Assembly (NCBI GenBank): GCA_028551475.1 | Contig: CM052358.1 | Span: 188,501 to 252,500 of the forward strand | Source of the DNA: Casuarina equisetifolia | Taxonomy: Eukaryota; Streptophyta; Magnoliopsida; Fagales; Casuarinaceae | Direction: 5' to 3' | DNA length: 64,000 bases | Part shown: in pieces, positions 1-12,345 of the stretch | Position numbering within the stretch: position 1 is the first letter of the stretch | Layout: every line of letters begins with the position of its first letter | Program-made: the position numbers and the translations under genes | Notes under the pieces: generated by a model | Database searches by the model: none | Seen by the model: the letters and a program-made list of their open reading frames with translations, nothing else | What the model was told of the DNA's origin: nothing

Positions 1-48
1 AGGCAAAACATAATCCCAAAGCTTTTGCAGAAAGTAAAAGATGTTTAC

Positions 49-2094
49 ACTAGCTGGGTTGAAGAATGTGCGGCCAAAACCATAGTATAAGCCCAGAACG
101 TCATATGCCTGAAATAAATATTGTTTCAGTCAGAACTTGGTAAATAGAGAAGAAAACAACTTATGGGTACCAACAACATATTACCTTTCGGTCAGGATCA
201 GCATACAGGCAATCCTGTGGAAATGGTAGCTGAACATAAAAGAGAAGAGTAAGCTCCAAATATCACGTAAAGGCCAAGAATAAAACCATACAAGACAATA
301 CAGAATGAAATGATGACTTTGGATCCCCCAGGAAGTCGGCAGGTCTTCCAGGTTGTCAGCAGACAAATCACGATTCCATGTATTAGAACAAATTGATAGA
401 ATTTATGCCTCTAGTCTAAAAGATTCAGCTGGAACCTAGAGCCTGCTGTGTAGTTCAACCGCTGCCAATAGGACTTTAACACTTCACATATCCAACACAG
501 AGCCAAATATCTGTATTAGTAAGCAAACTCATTTCCCTCTTCAGGAAGGCGAGAAAATTTATTGTTGGATTGGGGCACAAAGTACCACATGAGATGCAAC
601 ATGCACAGTCAACCTAAATTTTGAAGGAAAATTTCTGTTTCTTTGCAAGGCTCCAAATGTCTCTACGCAGGCCCTGCATAAAGATAACGGAATCTCCATA
701 GGAGAGACAACTGTAAGATAGTACAGGAGAATTTCAGAAGGCTTCACATTGATGTATTGGACATATAAAATCTAACTTGGCCGCCAACAAGAAATCAATT
801 TTTTCCACATAAGCTGGGCTTAAGAATAAACTAGCCACGGCCAGCGAAATACTAAGTTTTGTCGGAAAATAGCTCGAAAGAGATTTCTTGCACTTCAAAA
901 GCAAGCAATAGCGAATGACTAACCACTGTCATGCTTACTGAAAGAAAGATGATAAGTATATTTAGAGGACATGAGCCTTTACTTAAAATGAGGTCAATAA
1001 TTTGTCCATTAGCGAAAGCTCCTCTGCTACTGGTAAGGCAGGAAAGATACCATTCAACCAAAGAACATGAAAAAGAAAAAGGATTTTACTGAATCTATCA
1101 AAGATTAATGACAGAAATGGCTACATTTACTAAAGAATTAATGTTCAGTCTATACAATCTGTCTCGTAACGGCTAAGGTCAACGTACAAAATGGTGAAGT
1201 TCAGCTTGGATTATACGTACTCATCAGAACTCCAACTTCTCACATAAGAGTACATGGGCATGCTGTCAATGCTTCAATTTCCAAACAGAAACACATTCAA
1301 GTTATATGAGCTGAAGTATAAACTTTCAAGTCCCATAAGAGAAATATATTCACGCAGGGCAGTGTGAATGGAGTGCAAACTGCTGGTAGAAACGCGCAGG
1401 GGTAACACATAAAGAGAAAGAAACAGACCTACCCGATCCGCGAGAATCCGAGCTTTATTAGGAGTGCCAACACCAACTGCCACTAATTTCACACCCGCTG
1501 CGTCAAATTTCGGTTTCGATTCTTTCAGGGTGGAAGCAAGTTCCCAACTTGGAACAAGAAGAAGGAAAGCGGATGACCAGTGAAAACAAGGTCAAGCTTT
1601 GGTAAATACCAAATTACAACAATACGAGTGCAATCAACAATTACCAGCAAGGGCATCCAAAGTGCCTCAAAAGTGCAACGACAGCAATTCCCTGGAAGAA
1701 AAGGAATTAGTAAGCAACTACTATAGAGATGAAAAAAATAAAAATTTGAGAAAAAGACCGAAAGAAAATAGCGTAAGGAATAAATATGGCGTACGTCGTC
1801 CGGATCCCAGAGGTTTTTGAACAAGAAGGGTTCACCCGCAGCCGTGAAAATGGTAACATCACCAAGGAGCTCGCCAGTATTTGGGACATATTCAGAAGTA
1901 GAGGCCCTCGCAACAAGACGAAGCGATTTTCTAGAAGTAAAACTGACGGCCTTGAGGGATGTTGCTTTCGATGAGTGGTAAGAGGGAGCAGTAGAGGGAG
2001 GAAGATAGGACTTAGAGACAAGAAGAGATGGCGGAGTAGTGGTTGGTCGCAGGCTGCTGGTTTGCAAGGTGTGATGAGGAACCATTGAAGCCAT
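49..2094 (-). CDS. AAED1: Plastid-type thioredoxin-like (peroxiredoxin-like 2 / AAED1-like) protein, 3' end outside window
   Basis: Five exons can be placed on the minus strand with GT/AG borders and matching phases: 1795-2094, 1645-1691, 1433-1547, 185-229 and 49-108. The last exon(s) lie left of the window. Exon 1 (100 codons) begins with a Ser/Thr-rich, acid-poor stretch typical of a plastid transit peptide, followed by TGELLGDVTIF. Exons 2-3 join to give HFGCPCCWELAS, the redox-site region of this thioredoxin-fold family, and then VKLVAVGVGTPNKARILADR. Exon 4 encodes LPFPQDCLYADPDRK and exon 5 AYDVLGLYYGFGRTFFNPAS, both strongly conserved in plant AAED1-like proteins. The family is predicted to be redox-active in the chloroplast, but its substrate is not established. 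The intron between exons 3 and 4 is about 1.2 kb. All visible exons are open, so the gene looks intact as far as it can be seen. Confidence 0.88.
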
Positions 2095-4612
2095 GGTTTC
2101 TAGAGCACCAAGAGATGGCTATCACCGAGAAGGAGGAGGCAGAAATTTGGGGGTGAATGTACCATAAAATCCACTCAAATAAAATCGTTCCCGTCGGACC
2201 CATAGGCACGGTTATGGCTTCGGAGGCCACACCGTGGCTGTCCTCGGCCTAACCTTGTAATGCCTAATAAAGAGGCTCCCCTTGTAACCTGTAAAATGGG
2301 TAGCATAGAATTGGTCCCTTATTTAGTTGTCTTTCGTACTTAATTGTCTTCATAAAGAATTAATTAAATTTAAATAAATAATTATAAATTTTATTAAATT
2401 AAGTAAATATACTATCTAATACAATTTATGGTTCTATTTTAGGCATTTCACTTTTTTTTTTTTTTCTAAAAGTTAAAATTATATATTAGTTTTGATAAAT
2501 TTTATTAATCAAAATATTCACTCTTTTTTCAGGAAAAAAAAATTCTACATGCTCCTATCTTTCAACTTGAAAGGGAAAAAACCCTATTTCAACAGATATG
2601 TAATCCATAAGTAATGATTGAGATTTAAAAGATCTTCATAAGTATTCTAAGTTTTTTTGAAAATTTTGATTTGTCCTTCATCATTTTCTAACTTTAGAAA
2701 AATGAAAGGCAAAATTCAAAGTGACCCTACATTTACAATTTTCTGTTTGTCTCCTGCTAGAACATAAAGAGTCATCATACAAATTTTATAAAATTAAGGC
2801 AAGAAGATTCTGGTTTTGAACAAATAAAGTTTTTTTCATAGATGAGAGAAATATTACTAGTTTAAGAGAGAAACTAATCTCCAAGAGATGACCCGTTATG
2901 ACAACGTTCTCCTTATCATTCGTTTGTATTAACAACTAGAATTGCTGAGCTGAAATGAAATGAATTCAAAATTTGGACGACGAACATTAAATACTATTTT
3001 TGTGGTCACATTCAATCATTAAAATAATAATGCCAAAATCCATTAGACACAACTTCTTGCTTGCTTATATTCTATCCGCATTTGAAGAAAGGATAGCAAA
3101 TTCATCAAAGCTATCCTCGGCTAGAATCTCTTCGAGAAACAGTGCTGAGACTACTGGAATTGACCCGATCTCGCTTTATGTCCGGCTGCACATAGTACGA
3201 AAGCATTAGAATGAAAACTGGATCAGTTTGGTCTTGAAGAACTTGGTAACTCGAAAATAAATGCAAAAGTGTTTGGTTTCAATGCCATCGTTACAATCTT
3301 AGGTAGGCACATGTCATTAGTGGTACATTGAGTGCCAACATTGCCATATTTGCCAAAAATATAGTGGCTTTATATATGATTGTAGAGTTTTTCCACTTAA
3401 GGGATCCATAGATATATATATATTTTTATGGGGAAATAGGATCAAATCTTATAATGCTTTACTTAATTTGAACTATATAATACATTAAGTTATTATAAAA
3501 TGCTCAAGTTTAACCCTTCTCCAAAAGCTTTATTGAAGAGAGAATTTTTCCAAACTTATAAAGCACATTACAAATACTATTTCTTATAATGTGAGACTCT
3601 ATTATCTAATATTTTCCTATATTCCAAATTTGATTCTTTTACCAATAACATATTAACCCATTTTTTGAGATTGGATTAAATAACATGAAAAAGAACTAAT
3701 TATAATACATAAAAAAGGTTTAAGTTTACCTATTCTCAAAAGATCTTAATGAAAAGAAAGATTATTTTTACTTATAAGACATACTATAAGTATTATTTTC
3801 TTCAATATAACCCCATTATCCAATAGTTATGACAGTGGAACTCTAAGAGGTCGACTTCAATAAGTAAAAACCGGACCACTACGACTAGGCTGCATTAAAT
3901 GGTTAAGTAAGAGTTGTCAGATTATGACTAGGTTGCATTGAACCATCTATCATCTAAGGTTGGGCATGACCTAACTTTTCTCTTTTGTTTTTTGGTAAGA
4001 GTAGCATATTCATATACTAATACCATTCGTAAACTCGGTTCTCAAATTCATAAACTTAGTTTCAATGGAAAAATCATATATTCCATAATCCTTCTCTGAT
4101 TTGCTTGGTAAAAAATGTTTTGCTTCTCGTATATTTAAACAGGCCATTAACTAGAAAAAAAAAAAAAACATAGAATATAGCTCCTATAACATCAATCTCA
4201 AGACAGGAAAATTCAAGATATTGTACAATTATATTTAAAGTAACGGCATTTTGGTAAAACTCAGCATCAATTAAAGAAGCAAAACATAAAAAGGTTCTAA
4301 CGGTTTTACAGATTTAATGAACATTCTACTTGCCTGGACAGACTTTTACTGTCGCTACATCTGGTTGGAATACAAAAAGCTATCAAACATTTAAGTCTGG
4401 TTTTGCGCAATTCTGTCTCTTGTTCGAGTCGTATCTTTACACATACCAGTGTGTTATCTGTCTTACAACTCAAGTTTGATGTAATTTTAGGTATTATTTG
4501 AATAATTTGCAGGGACATGCAGTAAATTTAGGAACTCCAGACAATCTTTTAATTCCAGAATTAGACTATGAACGAAAGTGCAAATGAAAGAAGCTGAAAA
4601 GTATTAAACTGC
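2095..4612. other. Intergenic AT-rich spacer
   Basis: The first 150 bases are the leader and proximal promoter side of the AAED1-like gene. The rest is AT-rich with homopolymer runs. It contains an imperfect repeat at 3480-3840 (listed separately). I see no gene that can be supported. The missing last exon of the neighbouring basic Pro-rich gene was looked for here and not found. Confidence 0.6.
3480..3840. repeat. Imperfect tandem repeat, about 215-bp period, two copies
   Basis: Two diverged copies can be aligned by eye, roughly 3480-3660 and 3697-3840. Shared words include a TATAATACAT block, AAGTTTAACC/AAGTTTACC, a CTTATAA block and ATTATC(T/C)AATA. Divergence is high and both copies carry indels, so this is an old local duplication. 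Confidence 0.4.
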
Positions 4613-6632
4613 TCAGGAGGAATGCGAATATCTTTGTTCAAATTTGGTCCAATATATGATAAGAAGAAGCAGGAATGTAAGACGTACCGTGCGTTTGGAG
4701 GTCATATCCGTTGAGCTTTTAGAGCTTGTCCCTCCAAAGGCAGAGCTTTCATTCAACAAACCTCTAGATTTGGGTTTTGTTTCTCTTCCTTCAGCACTTG
4801 ATTTTCTAGCATTCATTACCTTGTCTACCATCCTACTTCCAAAGACATGCGTCCCATTTCCTGGTAGAACTCCAATTCTTTGAGCCGCCACATTCCCTTG
4901 ACTGCTCTCTTGCTTGGAATCAACTTTTCGACCCCTCATTACTGTTGGTGAGCATGATTCCCTTCTTGTTGCAGAGGGCGCTCGATTATGATGAACTGGA
5001 TGTATTGGATTGACAGGTCGACCCCGTGAAGCTGAAGTTGAGCGGTCTGTTCTGAGATTAGCGGGGGTCTCATTGGAAAATTCTGGAATTTGAGCCGGAA
5101 TTGTTGATCTCACTAAAGGCGACACACCTCTACTTCTGGGCTTTGTTTTTGGATATGATCCCCCGTTTTTAGTGGGGTTTGAGGTAAGGAAATCCATATG
5201 GGTTTCTTGTTTGTCTGTGAATTTTGTTGTGTTGGTAACCGCACTAGTTCGCTTACTGACATCAGTTACTGGTTTTTGGTTTTTTGTTGGAGCTCCTTTG
5301 GTGCTTTTTGTTGGTTGAGTTGATAAAATACTCGGTCTCTGACTTGGGGTAGTGGATCTCAGGGGGAACCTGGACTTTGAAAGTGGAGATTTTGGTCTTC
5401 CATAGCTTGCTTTTGGTGCCGCTGAATTGTCAGCTGCAAACTGGTTGGTTATACAACATGATCATTTCATCAGTTCAGTGTCAAATGGCCATGTAATGAA
5501 TTACAAGCATGTTTGCAATCCAAGTTCACTCTTTCCACAAGTTTTCAATAAAAAAAAAATGGACAGGTCTTAGCAAATCCTGCTGCAATGATACTAGATT
5601 AAGTGAAATAAGGAATCGGAGTTTTTGCTATGCAGATCATGACTTAGTAAAGCAATAAAGGAGTACTACATCGCAAAGGAAAAAAAAAAAAAAAAAACAA
5701 GGATTGTGGATAGAATTGACAGAAGAGAAACTTACACGGTAACAATGTTCTTTAAGACCAAACAGGAAAGGGAAATAAAAACAAAAAGCAACAGAAGATT
5801 TTAGTGGACGACAGCAGATAATCGGACAAGGGGTGGGCTTCTGACACGTACCCGTGTGACTGGCTGGATGATTGGTATCTCCCTTTGAATGACGAGTTCA
5901 GGGGCAGTTGCTTCCATCTCTAGAGATGGGAATAGAGGAGTTGCTGGTGGCGTTTTCAACCTTCCATTCACACAGAGTATGTAGCATATAAGCTGCATGA
6001 TATATTCCTAAGAATGAAGTGAAATATATGTTGACATGTACGAAAATTTATTAGGAGTACGAGCAGTTTGCGATGATCTAGAGAAAGAAAAAGAGAAGAA
6101 GGATTTGAATTTTCTTCTTTTTGATCGATTGAGTACTGAGAATTGGACAAAAAAAAAAAGAAAAACTCTTTTGGAAGTCTAAAATTGCTCGTGAGAACAA
6201 AGGTCACCAAAATTTTCTTATATATGGATATATAAATGCTTGTTATCCTCTATTAAAACGTAAACCAAGAGACTGTAAGGAAATAAATAAAGATTACCAG
6301 TCATAATCATTTTTTCCATGCTCAGCAAGAAATTCAAATCCAGATCCTTTCTTTGTAGATGGAATCCTATAGAGAGGATGATTTCCTGGATTTTGATCAA
6401 AACTCAATAAAAGTTACAAATCTAATTAAAATGAAACACAATTTTTCAAATACTGCGAAAGACAATACATACCAGAAGCAGTAGCATGGGGCTCAAAGTC
6501 TTCAGAAACAGGCTGAAGTAGGCTCACAATGCGTTCTTTGTCACGATTATGCAATTCCCTGAACAGAAGAAGTTCTTCATCTTTGTCCTTCCGGCCATTT
6601 GGCGGTATACTCGGGATCCTCCTGCCATTCAT
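4613..6632 (-). CDS. Basic Ser/Pro-rich protein, plant BPP-type (microtubule-associated family); terminal exon not found
   Basis: Four exons on the minus strand have consistent GT/AG borders and phases: 6473-6632, 6298-6385, 5852-5960 and 4688-5440, giving 370 codons. Exon 1 starts at MNGRRIPSIPP and carries the acidic/charged helix KDKDEELLLFRELHNRDKER. Exon 2 encodes LYRIPSTKKGSGFEFLAEHG, and exon 3 RLKTPPATPLFPSLEMEA and PIIQPVTR. These N-terminal blocks are the hallmark of the plant basic proline-rich (BPP-like) proteins, some of which bind cortical microtubules. Exon 4 is a long disordered Ser/Pro/Arg/Lys-rich stretch ending near SSTDMTSKRT with a good donor (GTACGT). Family members continue with another conserved exon (LDMA-x-RHMDIR-like), which I could not find downstream. 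If the donor is not used, translation stops at 4613 after 24 further residues. The family call is good; completeness is doubtful. Confidence 0.75.
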
Positions 6633-8554
6633 AATCTTCTTCTACTAATTATGTTTCCTTGATGAAATAATGATTACTCTGCTTTCTGCAGTGGGGATGT
6701 TAGCGAGATAACAACCAAATGAGCTAGCCCTTATTAAAATGATAGGAGGGCTTAAGATGGAGAAGAATCAAAGCTGGACAATTTTGTCATGCGAGCTATA
6801 GGAAAGCCATTAAAGATCAAGTATTGTTTGTTCAAACGACACTACAACATGTTAACACCGTTGGGGCAAAGGATGTTTATATCTTAGAAAATATTAGGCC
6901 GGCAATGTCAATCGAGTTTTATATAGATATATATGTAGAAGCCAACAGAGAGCAACCAAGAAATTCGCCATTCAGTAGCGTACCCGATTCCCCCGAGGAA
7001 CATTTGGCATCTTGTGGGAATTGGGGGTTCAGCCTGTAAGGTGACGTAATTACATTATTTAGAAGCCCTGCAGCCAAACAAATGAATCCATCCGCCCAAT
7101 TGGATTGAGTCAAGTTCAAATTCAATTGGTTTCGGCCAGGATAGGGAAAAAGAGATCAATCAAGAGAGTAAATTTGGGCCTTGCCAATCACATGACTCCG
7201 TCCGCCTAATTTGATTGAGTTAACTTCAAATTCCATTCATGTGATTGATGTACACATTGTTGGAGAAATTTAACCAAGTCTCATCATCCATATATAAATT
7301 GAATACATAACTATAAGAATGCATACACCTAAACATAACAGATTTAAGATATTTGAACCATTATAATGTCCTACATCTCATGTAGTCTCTTCTCATTAAA
7401 TTTTCTTATACTTTTTCTCTTTTTAAACAAGTATTTCATGAATTTTCTTATTAACTAGAATCCATAAGAGGAGCCTCTTCAACAATTAGCCCCTTATGGA
7501 GATTCTTTCAACTCGTCTACTAAGTTTCTCTATATTTCCATTATTTATAGAGAAAACCTAAAAGAATCATAGTTAAATACTATTAAACTAATCTATTTTC
7601 ACAAATGGATAAGAATCTTAACCCAATACTACCAAAAAGCCTATTACATCTAGAAGATATTTTTTTAGTTCCACATTTGCATAGAAACCTTTAATTGTAA
7701 TGACAACTATACTTTTTAACGTAATTAATCTACCAATCCTAACACACATATTATAGTTAGATTGAACATTAATGCTCTAGTAATATGCAAACATTTCTTT
7801 TATTAATCTTTGATGGATTCGGTAATATCTTTTTTCTTGTTCATGTTCTTTGGTTGAATGGGCACATTGTCAATGTTAGGAAAAATACAATTTCCAAAGA
7901 GTCCAAAAATCCCAAAAAACACCTAGTTATCATGAACATGAAACTTAACATAGAAAATGTTAGAATGAACTTGTTTTTGGCTCCATAGATTCAATATATA
8001 TAGCATTCGACATTCCTTATTCTCTTTTAGTACACAAATTTTGATGAGGTTGCTTCAAGCCACATGAGAAAATTAGGCGATGAAAGAGATACGTGTTGTT
8101 TGTTCATACATGTTCTTTTAGTTTATGGCCCGTTTTTCTTTTATACTTTGTTCATGACTGATTTAGGCATAATTATCCTTTAGCAAGCTAGTTCCAAAAT
8201 GTACATGTGTTAGCTTCAACCAAGCAATGTCCACAAGGCCCATCTCAAGCCCATAACTTCAAGGTCCATTACTTGACTTTCCATATAATTAATGTGACTT
8301 ATAAGTGCATAATTAGAGCTAAATAGAAGACTTAGCCATATAACTTATGTGCTACATAAATAGGTTTAACTCATTAAAATTCTATTAGGTAAACACTGGT
8401 CTATACTAATACCTCAATATTTGTGATAAATGAGAACTTATATGTCACTCAAATATACCACATGAAATTATGTTGATATATTCCAATAGAAGAAGTCCTT
8501 AATGTTCATTGATATAAGCCCACACATGGTTAGGTTATGAAAATAGACTAACTA
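6633..8554. other. Intergenic spacer with a short direct repeat
   Basis: The first few hundred bases hold the 5' side of the basic Pro-rich gene. A diverged direct repeat of about 55 bp lies at 7078-7132 and 7187-7240 (shared CCATCCGCC/CCGTCCGCC, TTGATTGAGT and CAAATTC blocks). The right unit is flanked by the inverted pair AATCACATGA/TCATGTGATT. The rest is AT-rich with no supportable gene. Confidence 0.45.
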
Positions 8555-8895
8555 TCAATGTTTTAATTTTCAAATAGAAACACATTCAAGTAAAATGATA
8601 TGAACTAGAGTATAAACTTTTAAGTCTCATAAGAGAGAGATATTCATGTAGGATAGTGTGAATGGAGTATATGTTGCTAGTAGAAACACACTGGGATAAT
8701 AGAGAAAGATAAAGAAACATACCTATCCAAATTTGCAAGAATTCGAGCTTTACTAAGAGTGCCGATGGCAAGTGCTACTAATTTCACACATGCTACATTG
8801 AATTTCAGTCTCAATTCTTTCAAAACGGAAACAAGTTCCCAACTTTGAACAAGAAGTAAGTTTCTAATATATGTCAAATGAAAACAAGGTCGTGG
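8555..8895 (-). pseudogene. Dispersed fragment of the AAED1-like gene (exon 3 plus adjacent introns)
   Basis: This stretch aligns without large gaps to 1266-1590 of the AAED1-like gene, including both intron flanks. That shows a genomic segment was copied, not an mRNA. The exon-3 equivalent is 8727-8842. Read on the minus strand it gives WELVSVLKELRLKFNVACVK and then LVALAIGTLSKARILANL, against WELASTLKESKPKFDAAGVK and LVAVGVGTPNKARILADR in the parent. The donor has changed from GTAGGT to ATAGGT and many replacements have accumulated, so it is non-functional. It lies about 7 kb from the parent on the same strand. No other exon of the gene is nearby. Confidence 0.8.
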
Positions 8896-10142
8896 GCTTG
8901 AATATATTCTGAGCCTCAATTGAAAACTAAGTATTTCATTCCTCAGGGCTGTGGGCTTGAATACATTTTGAGCCTGGAAGGTAGTTGGTCGACGTGGGAT
9001 CTAAGATAACAAGCGAGCTCAACGACATACCTGTCACGAGAGAGATATCTCGGAGATAACAAGGTTAGTGATAAGGATCCACAAATTCATGGGTTGGAAT
9101 GACTGAAATGCCCTCTCTATTATTCCTTTGCACTATATTGTCTTTTTAGCCTTCATCTTCGTCAACCTTTATTTACTTCTACAAAGCAAAGCTAAAGTTG
9201 CCGCCGCTTTGCTCCTTCAATGCTTGCATAGGCCCCCTGTACATTTTATAAGATAACTAGTATGTATACTTTTCCAACTTTCATGGTTAATTCCATTTTT
9301 CCATTATACCAAACAACGCAATTTTGATGCTTAACATCCTTTCACCAAGACCTCTTCGGTTTTGCATTGATAAACCTTTCCATCCTTTCTATTTTTGCCC
9401 AACGAACGTACTACTTTCTTCTTCTTTGTAATTATTATGATGGATTGGAAACAAAATGGCTCAACTCACGATTGCTTTCATCAAGATCAAATCTTTTTAA
9501 GCAACCAACCTCGGTATTTGGGACTAGTTTTCGGATTAGGGAAGAGCCCTATCATTGCTAGGCCATATCTTGGAACTTTCAAGATGGTTTTCTGTGGGTT
9601 AGATAACTAATATCCACATTTAATGCGCATGAATAGATGGATTTTAAGAAGAGAAAAAAGGTTGTAGATAGCTATGCCTTGCACCAACTTTTAAGAAGGC
9701 AATGACAAGAATCTGAGTCAAACCTTATAAAAATTATTGGAATATATTATAATGATGAAAAGGAAATTATGATATGAAATATTATAACTAACAGTATTTT
9801 TGTAAGAAAATTAATATGAAAATATTACGCAAGAAAATGGGTAAATTAATGTGCAAAGCATAAGTCAAACGTGTGCCTAAACACACATGAGCCCAAACAC
9901 ACTCACCAAATTAATGCGATTCTAACTTGCATGCGAGCTTGAAATTAGTCGACCCAGCGACCCGTTTCATTTGACCCAGAAAAGACCTCCATGTTTTTCA
10001 ACTCTCTTTATGTGCTTTCTTGAATCCGTTCGACATAACAACCAACTTCCTCTTCACGTTTTACTTGCTTGTCATTGCAGCTATATATGCAATCCCTCTT
10101 CTACTTTCTTGTTCAAACTCACTTATTCTTCTTCTTTCAAAG
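8896..10142. other. Intergenic spacer upstream of a broken small gene
   Basis: A 24-bp near-identical motif (GTGGGCTTGAATA, then GAGCC) occurs twice, at about 8893 and 8950. A TATATATGCAA element at 10081-10091 lies about 55 bp before the ATG of the next pseudogene and could be its relic TATA box. No gene can be supported in the remainder. Confidence 0.35.
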
Positions 10143-10580
10143 ATGGCTCACAGAAAGGTCTACTCACAAGGAAGCATTCCCTTCTCTTAGGAGGCCTAGC
10201 TTGGGCTCTACAAGGCCGCCTGTCGAGATTACCTTGTCTACATGCCCTTAAACAAACATCATCGCACTTGCCCATATGACCACGAATGCTTCGAACAATG
10301 CCAAGCTCTATGTTCATGACATAAAGCTGCCTCTCCCTCCATGCCCGCCACTACCTCCACACAGAAGCACTTTAAAGAAAGGCCACCTAAGGAAGATGTA
10401 AACACTAGTAAGCCGCCTCAAGAATGCAAGAAAGGGATTGGTTTCAAACTAAGGAAGATGAGTTCCATTTTTTCGTGCGAGGATTTGAGTGAAGTTGAAG
10501 ATGGTGGTATTTTAAAACTCTCTCAACTCCCTTTTCTTCCAATATACAGTATCAATGGCAAGACAAGACAAGTACGGTGA
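10143..10580 (+). pseudogene. Broken copy of a plant-specific small basic protein gene (YSQGSIPFSWE family)
   Basis: The ATG is followed by MAHRKVYSQGSIPFS, the conserved start of a plant-only family of intronless genes of unknown function. The next codon, normally Trp, is TAG (10188-10190), and a second TAG follows at 10197-10199. Further on, the conserved KLYVHDIKLPLPPCPPLPP block is present but in another frame (from about 10276). The conserved C-terminal part (KKGIGFKLRKMSSIFSCEDL, then LSQLPFLP) is back in the starting frame up to the stop at 10578-10580. Two nonsense changes and at least two frameshifts make it a pseudogene. What the intact family does is not known to me. Confidence 0.75.
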
Positions 10581-12323
10581 GATCTACATGTCCTATTGTC
10601 TAAATATGACAAATTATCATAAGTTTCTACATAAACTCTTAAATTTGATTTCATATGTATCTCGACAATGATAAACGTAGTCTTCCTGTGCCCAAAGTTG
10701 TTGGCAGCATACTTTGTGAATTCATTAGCCTCCTTGCAACCATCTCTTATAAGAAAGCGTATATCAAGTACCAGGCGTCTTTAGCCTCAACTTGTAATCA
10801 ATCTAGGGATTTTAAATTGATTTATCTACCTTAGTAATGCATAACTCTCTTTTTGTCTTAGCAAGAAAGATTACCAACCAACATTTTAGGAAGTTTTGAA
10901 AATAAAAGGCTTGGCATGGGGCTGGGGGCCCAACTTAAATGGTGGGCCATCAAAGGTTGAGGAGTCAAGGGCCAATGCTAGCCTTTGTGAAAAAGAAGAG
11001 GATGTTAGTGGCCTCCTGTCCACTAACATTAAGATATTAATGACGTAGGTTGAAGTTTTAATTTGTTGAAGCGAAACTTCCGTCAAGACAAAAAAATTCT
11101 TTGGTTCTCCGTCGTGACCTTTTACTGTTCGAAGGTTTCGCATTGATGTTAAATAAGGAACGGGACTATATATGGATTGCTTAACGTTTGGTATCTTTAC
11201 TTACCACAATTTGATATTGCAAAAAAGTTTTTAGTACAAGTTAGTGCTTGATCCATAGGCTCTAAAAGATGATTGGTGTGATCAATTGTGTGTGCAGTGC
11301 TTAGTATGCCATGTTAGGAGAGGTGTTAAAATAATGATTATGTCACTAAGTATTTTTTTCTATCTACTTTATTTTTTAACGAAATTCCAAAATATTAGAG
11401 AAATAAGTTTGAAATTTACAGTCTAGTTTATTCTTTCTTTCAGCTAAATATTTCAAATATTGAACTTCATTTGTTAATCAAATGTGTGAATTTAACATAT
11501 TTGAAATCCTACTTGGCCAAACTTATGCCATCTTAAACGAGGTTCACTTATTTCTCTCTCCCTCTAAGATCTCTCCAGCCTTTTTGTTGGATAAAGATGA
11601 GGAGATGTTGTTTTGATATTTGATATACAAAAATGAAGCGAAAAATCTCTTAGCCTTCAAGAAGAAGAACAAGAAAGATGAAGAGAAACTCTTTTATCAA
11701 AATCTTTTCCTCTTTATCATTGTCTTGGACATGGAACCATGCGTAACTATTTCAGCAGCCTCCAACTCTGACTTTTTGTAGGTGGACACAACTCGAGAAT
11801 TAGCTCTATAGAAGGTAGCATTATAGGTAGAGGCCAAAGTTAGAATGACCACTTTTTACATGTAGATTTCTACTGCCGCTGCTACTACTACTACTATTAT
11901 TATGCAATATCTTATTGGAGTCTGTACTTATTTCTTCTATACTTACATATTAAAAGATCCCTTGTCCTTTGGCTTGTCTTACAAGCCAGAAGCTTTTCTG
12001 AAATCTTTTATTCCAGTTTTCGTACAAAGACTGTTTTCAAGCACAGCATGTTTCTAATGTGATGAATCGGAAACGAGGGAATAACTTTATGTGGAAGGAG
12101 AGATTTTTAAGATAAAACTTAAATGAAAAAAGAACCCTTGAATTCTTGAGTTAGCACTTCTAAAAATTGATAAAAAAAAAAAAAGTAAGAGTCTTTAGGT
12201 AGCGGAGCCCTTTCACGTCTCCATCTAACATCGGGCTTAGGACTGGTTAGAGAAAAGCTTAGGGGTCCTATTTTCCAATTCTAGTGGACATTCTTTTGCG
12301 TCATGCCCCCACAGGAATAGAGT

Positions 12324-12345
12324 GAGAGAGAGAGAGAGAGAGAGA
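12324..12345. repeat. (GA)n microsatellite
   Basis: About eleven uninterrupted GA dinucleotides, in a spacer without genes. Confidence 0.95.

Noticed and set aside
3065-3175. Minus-strand open stretch ending in ILAEDSFDEFAILSSNADRI
   Set aside because: The peptide looks gene-like, but it is only about 36 codons, has no start, no clear acceptor and no recognised family.
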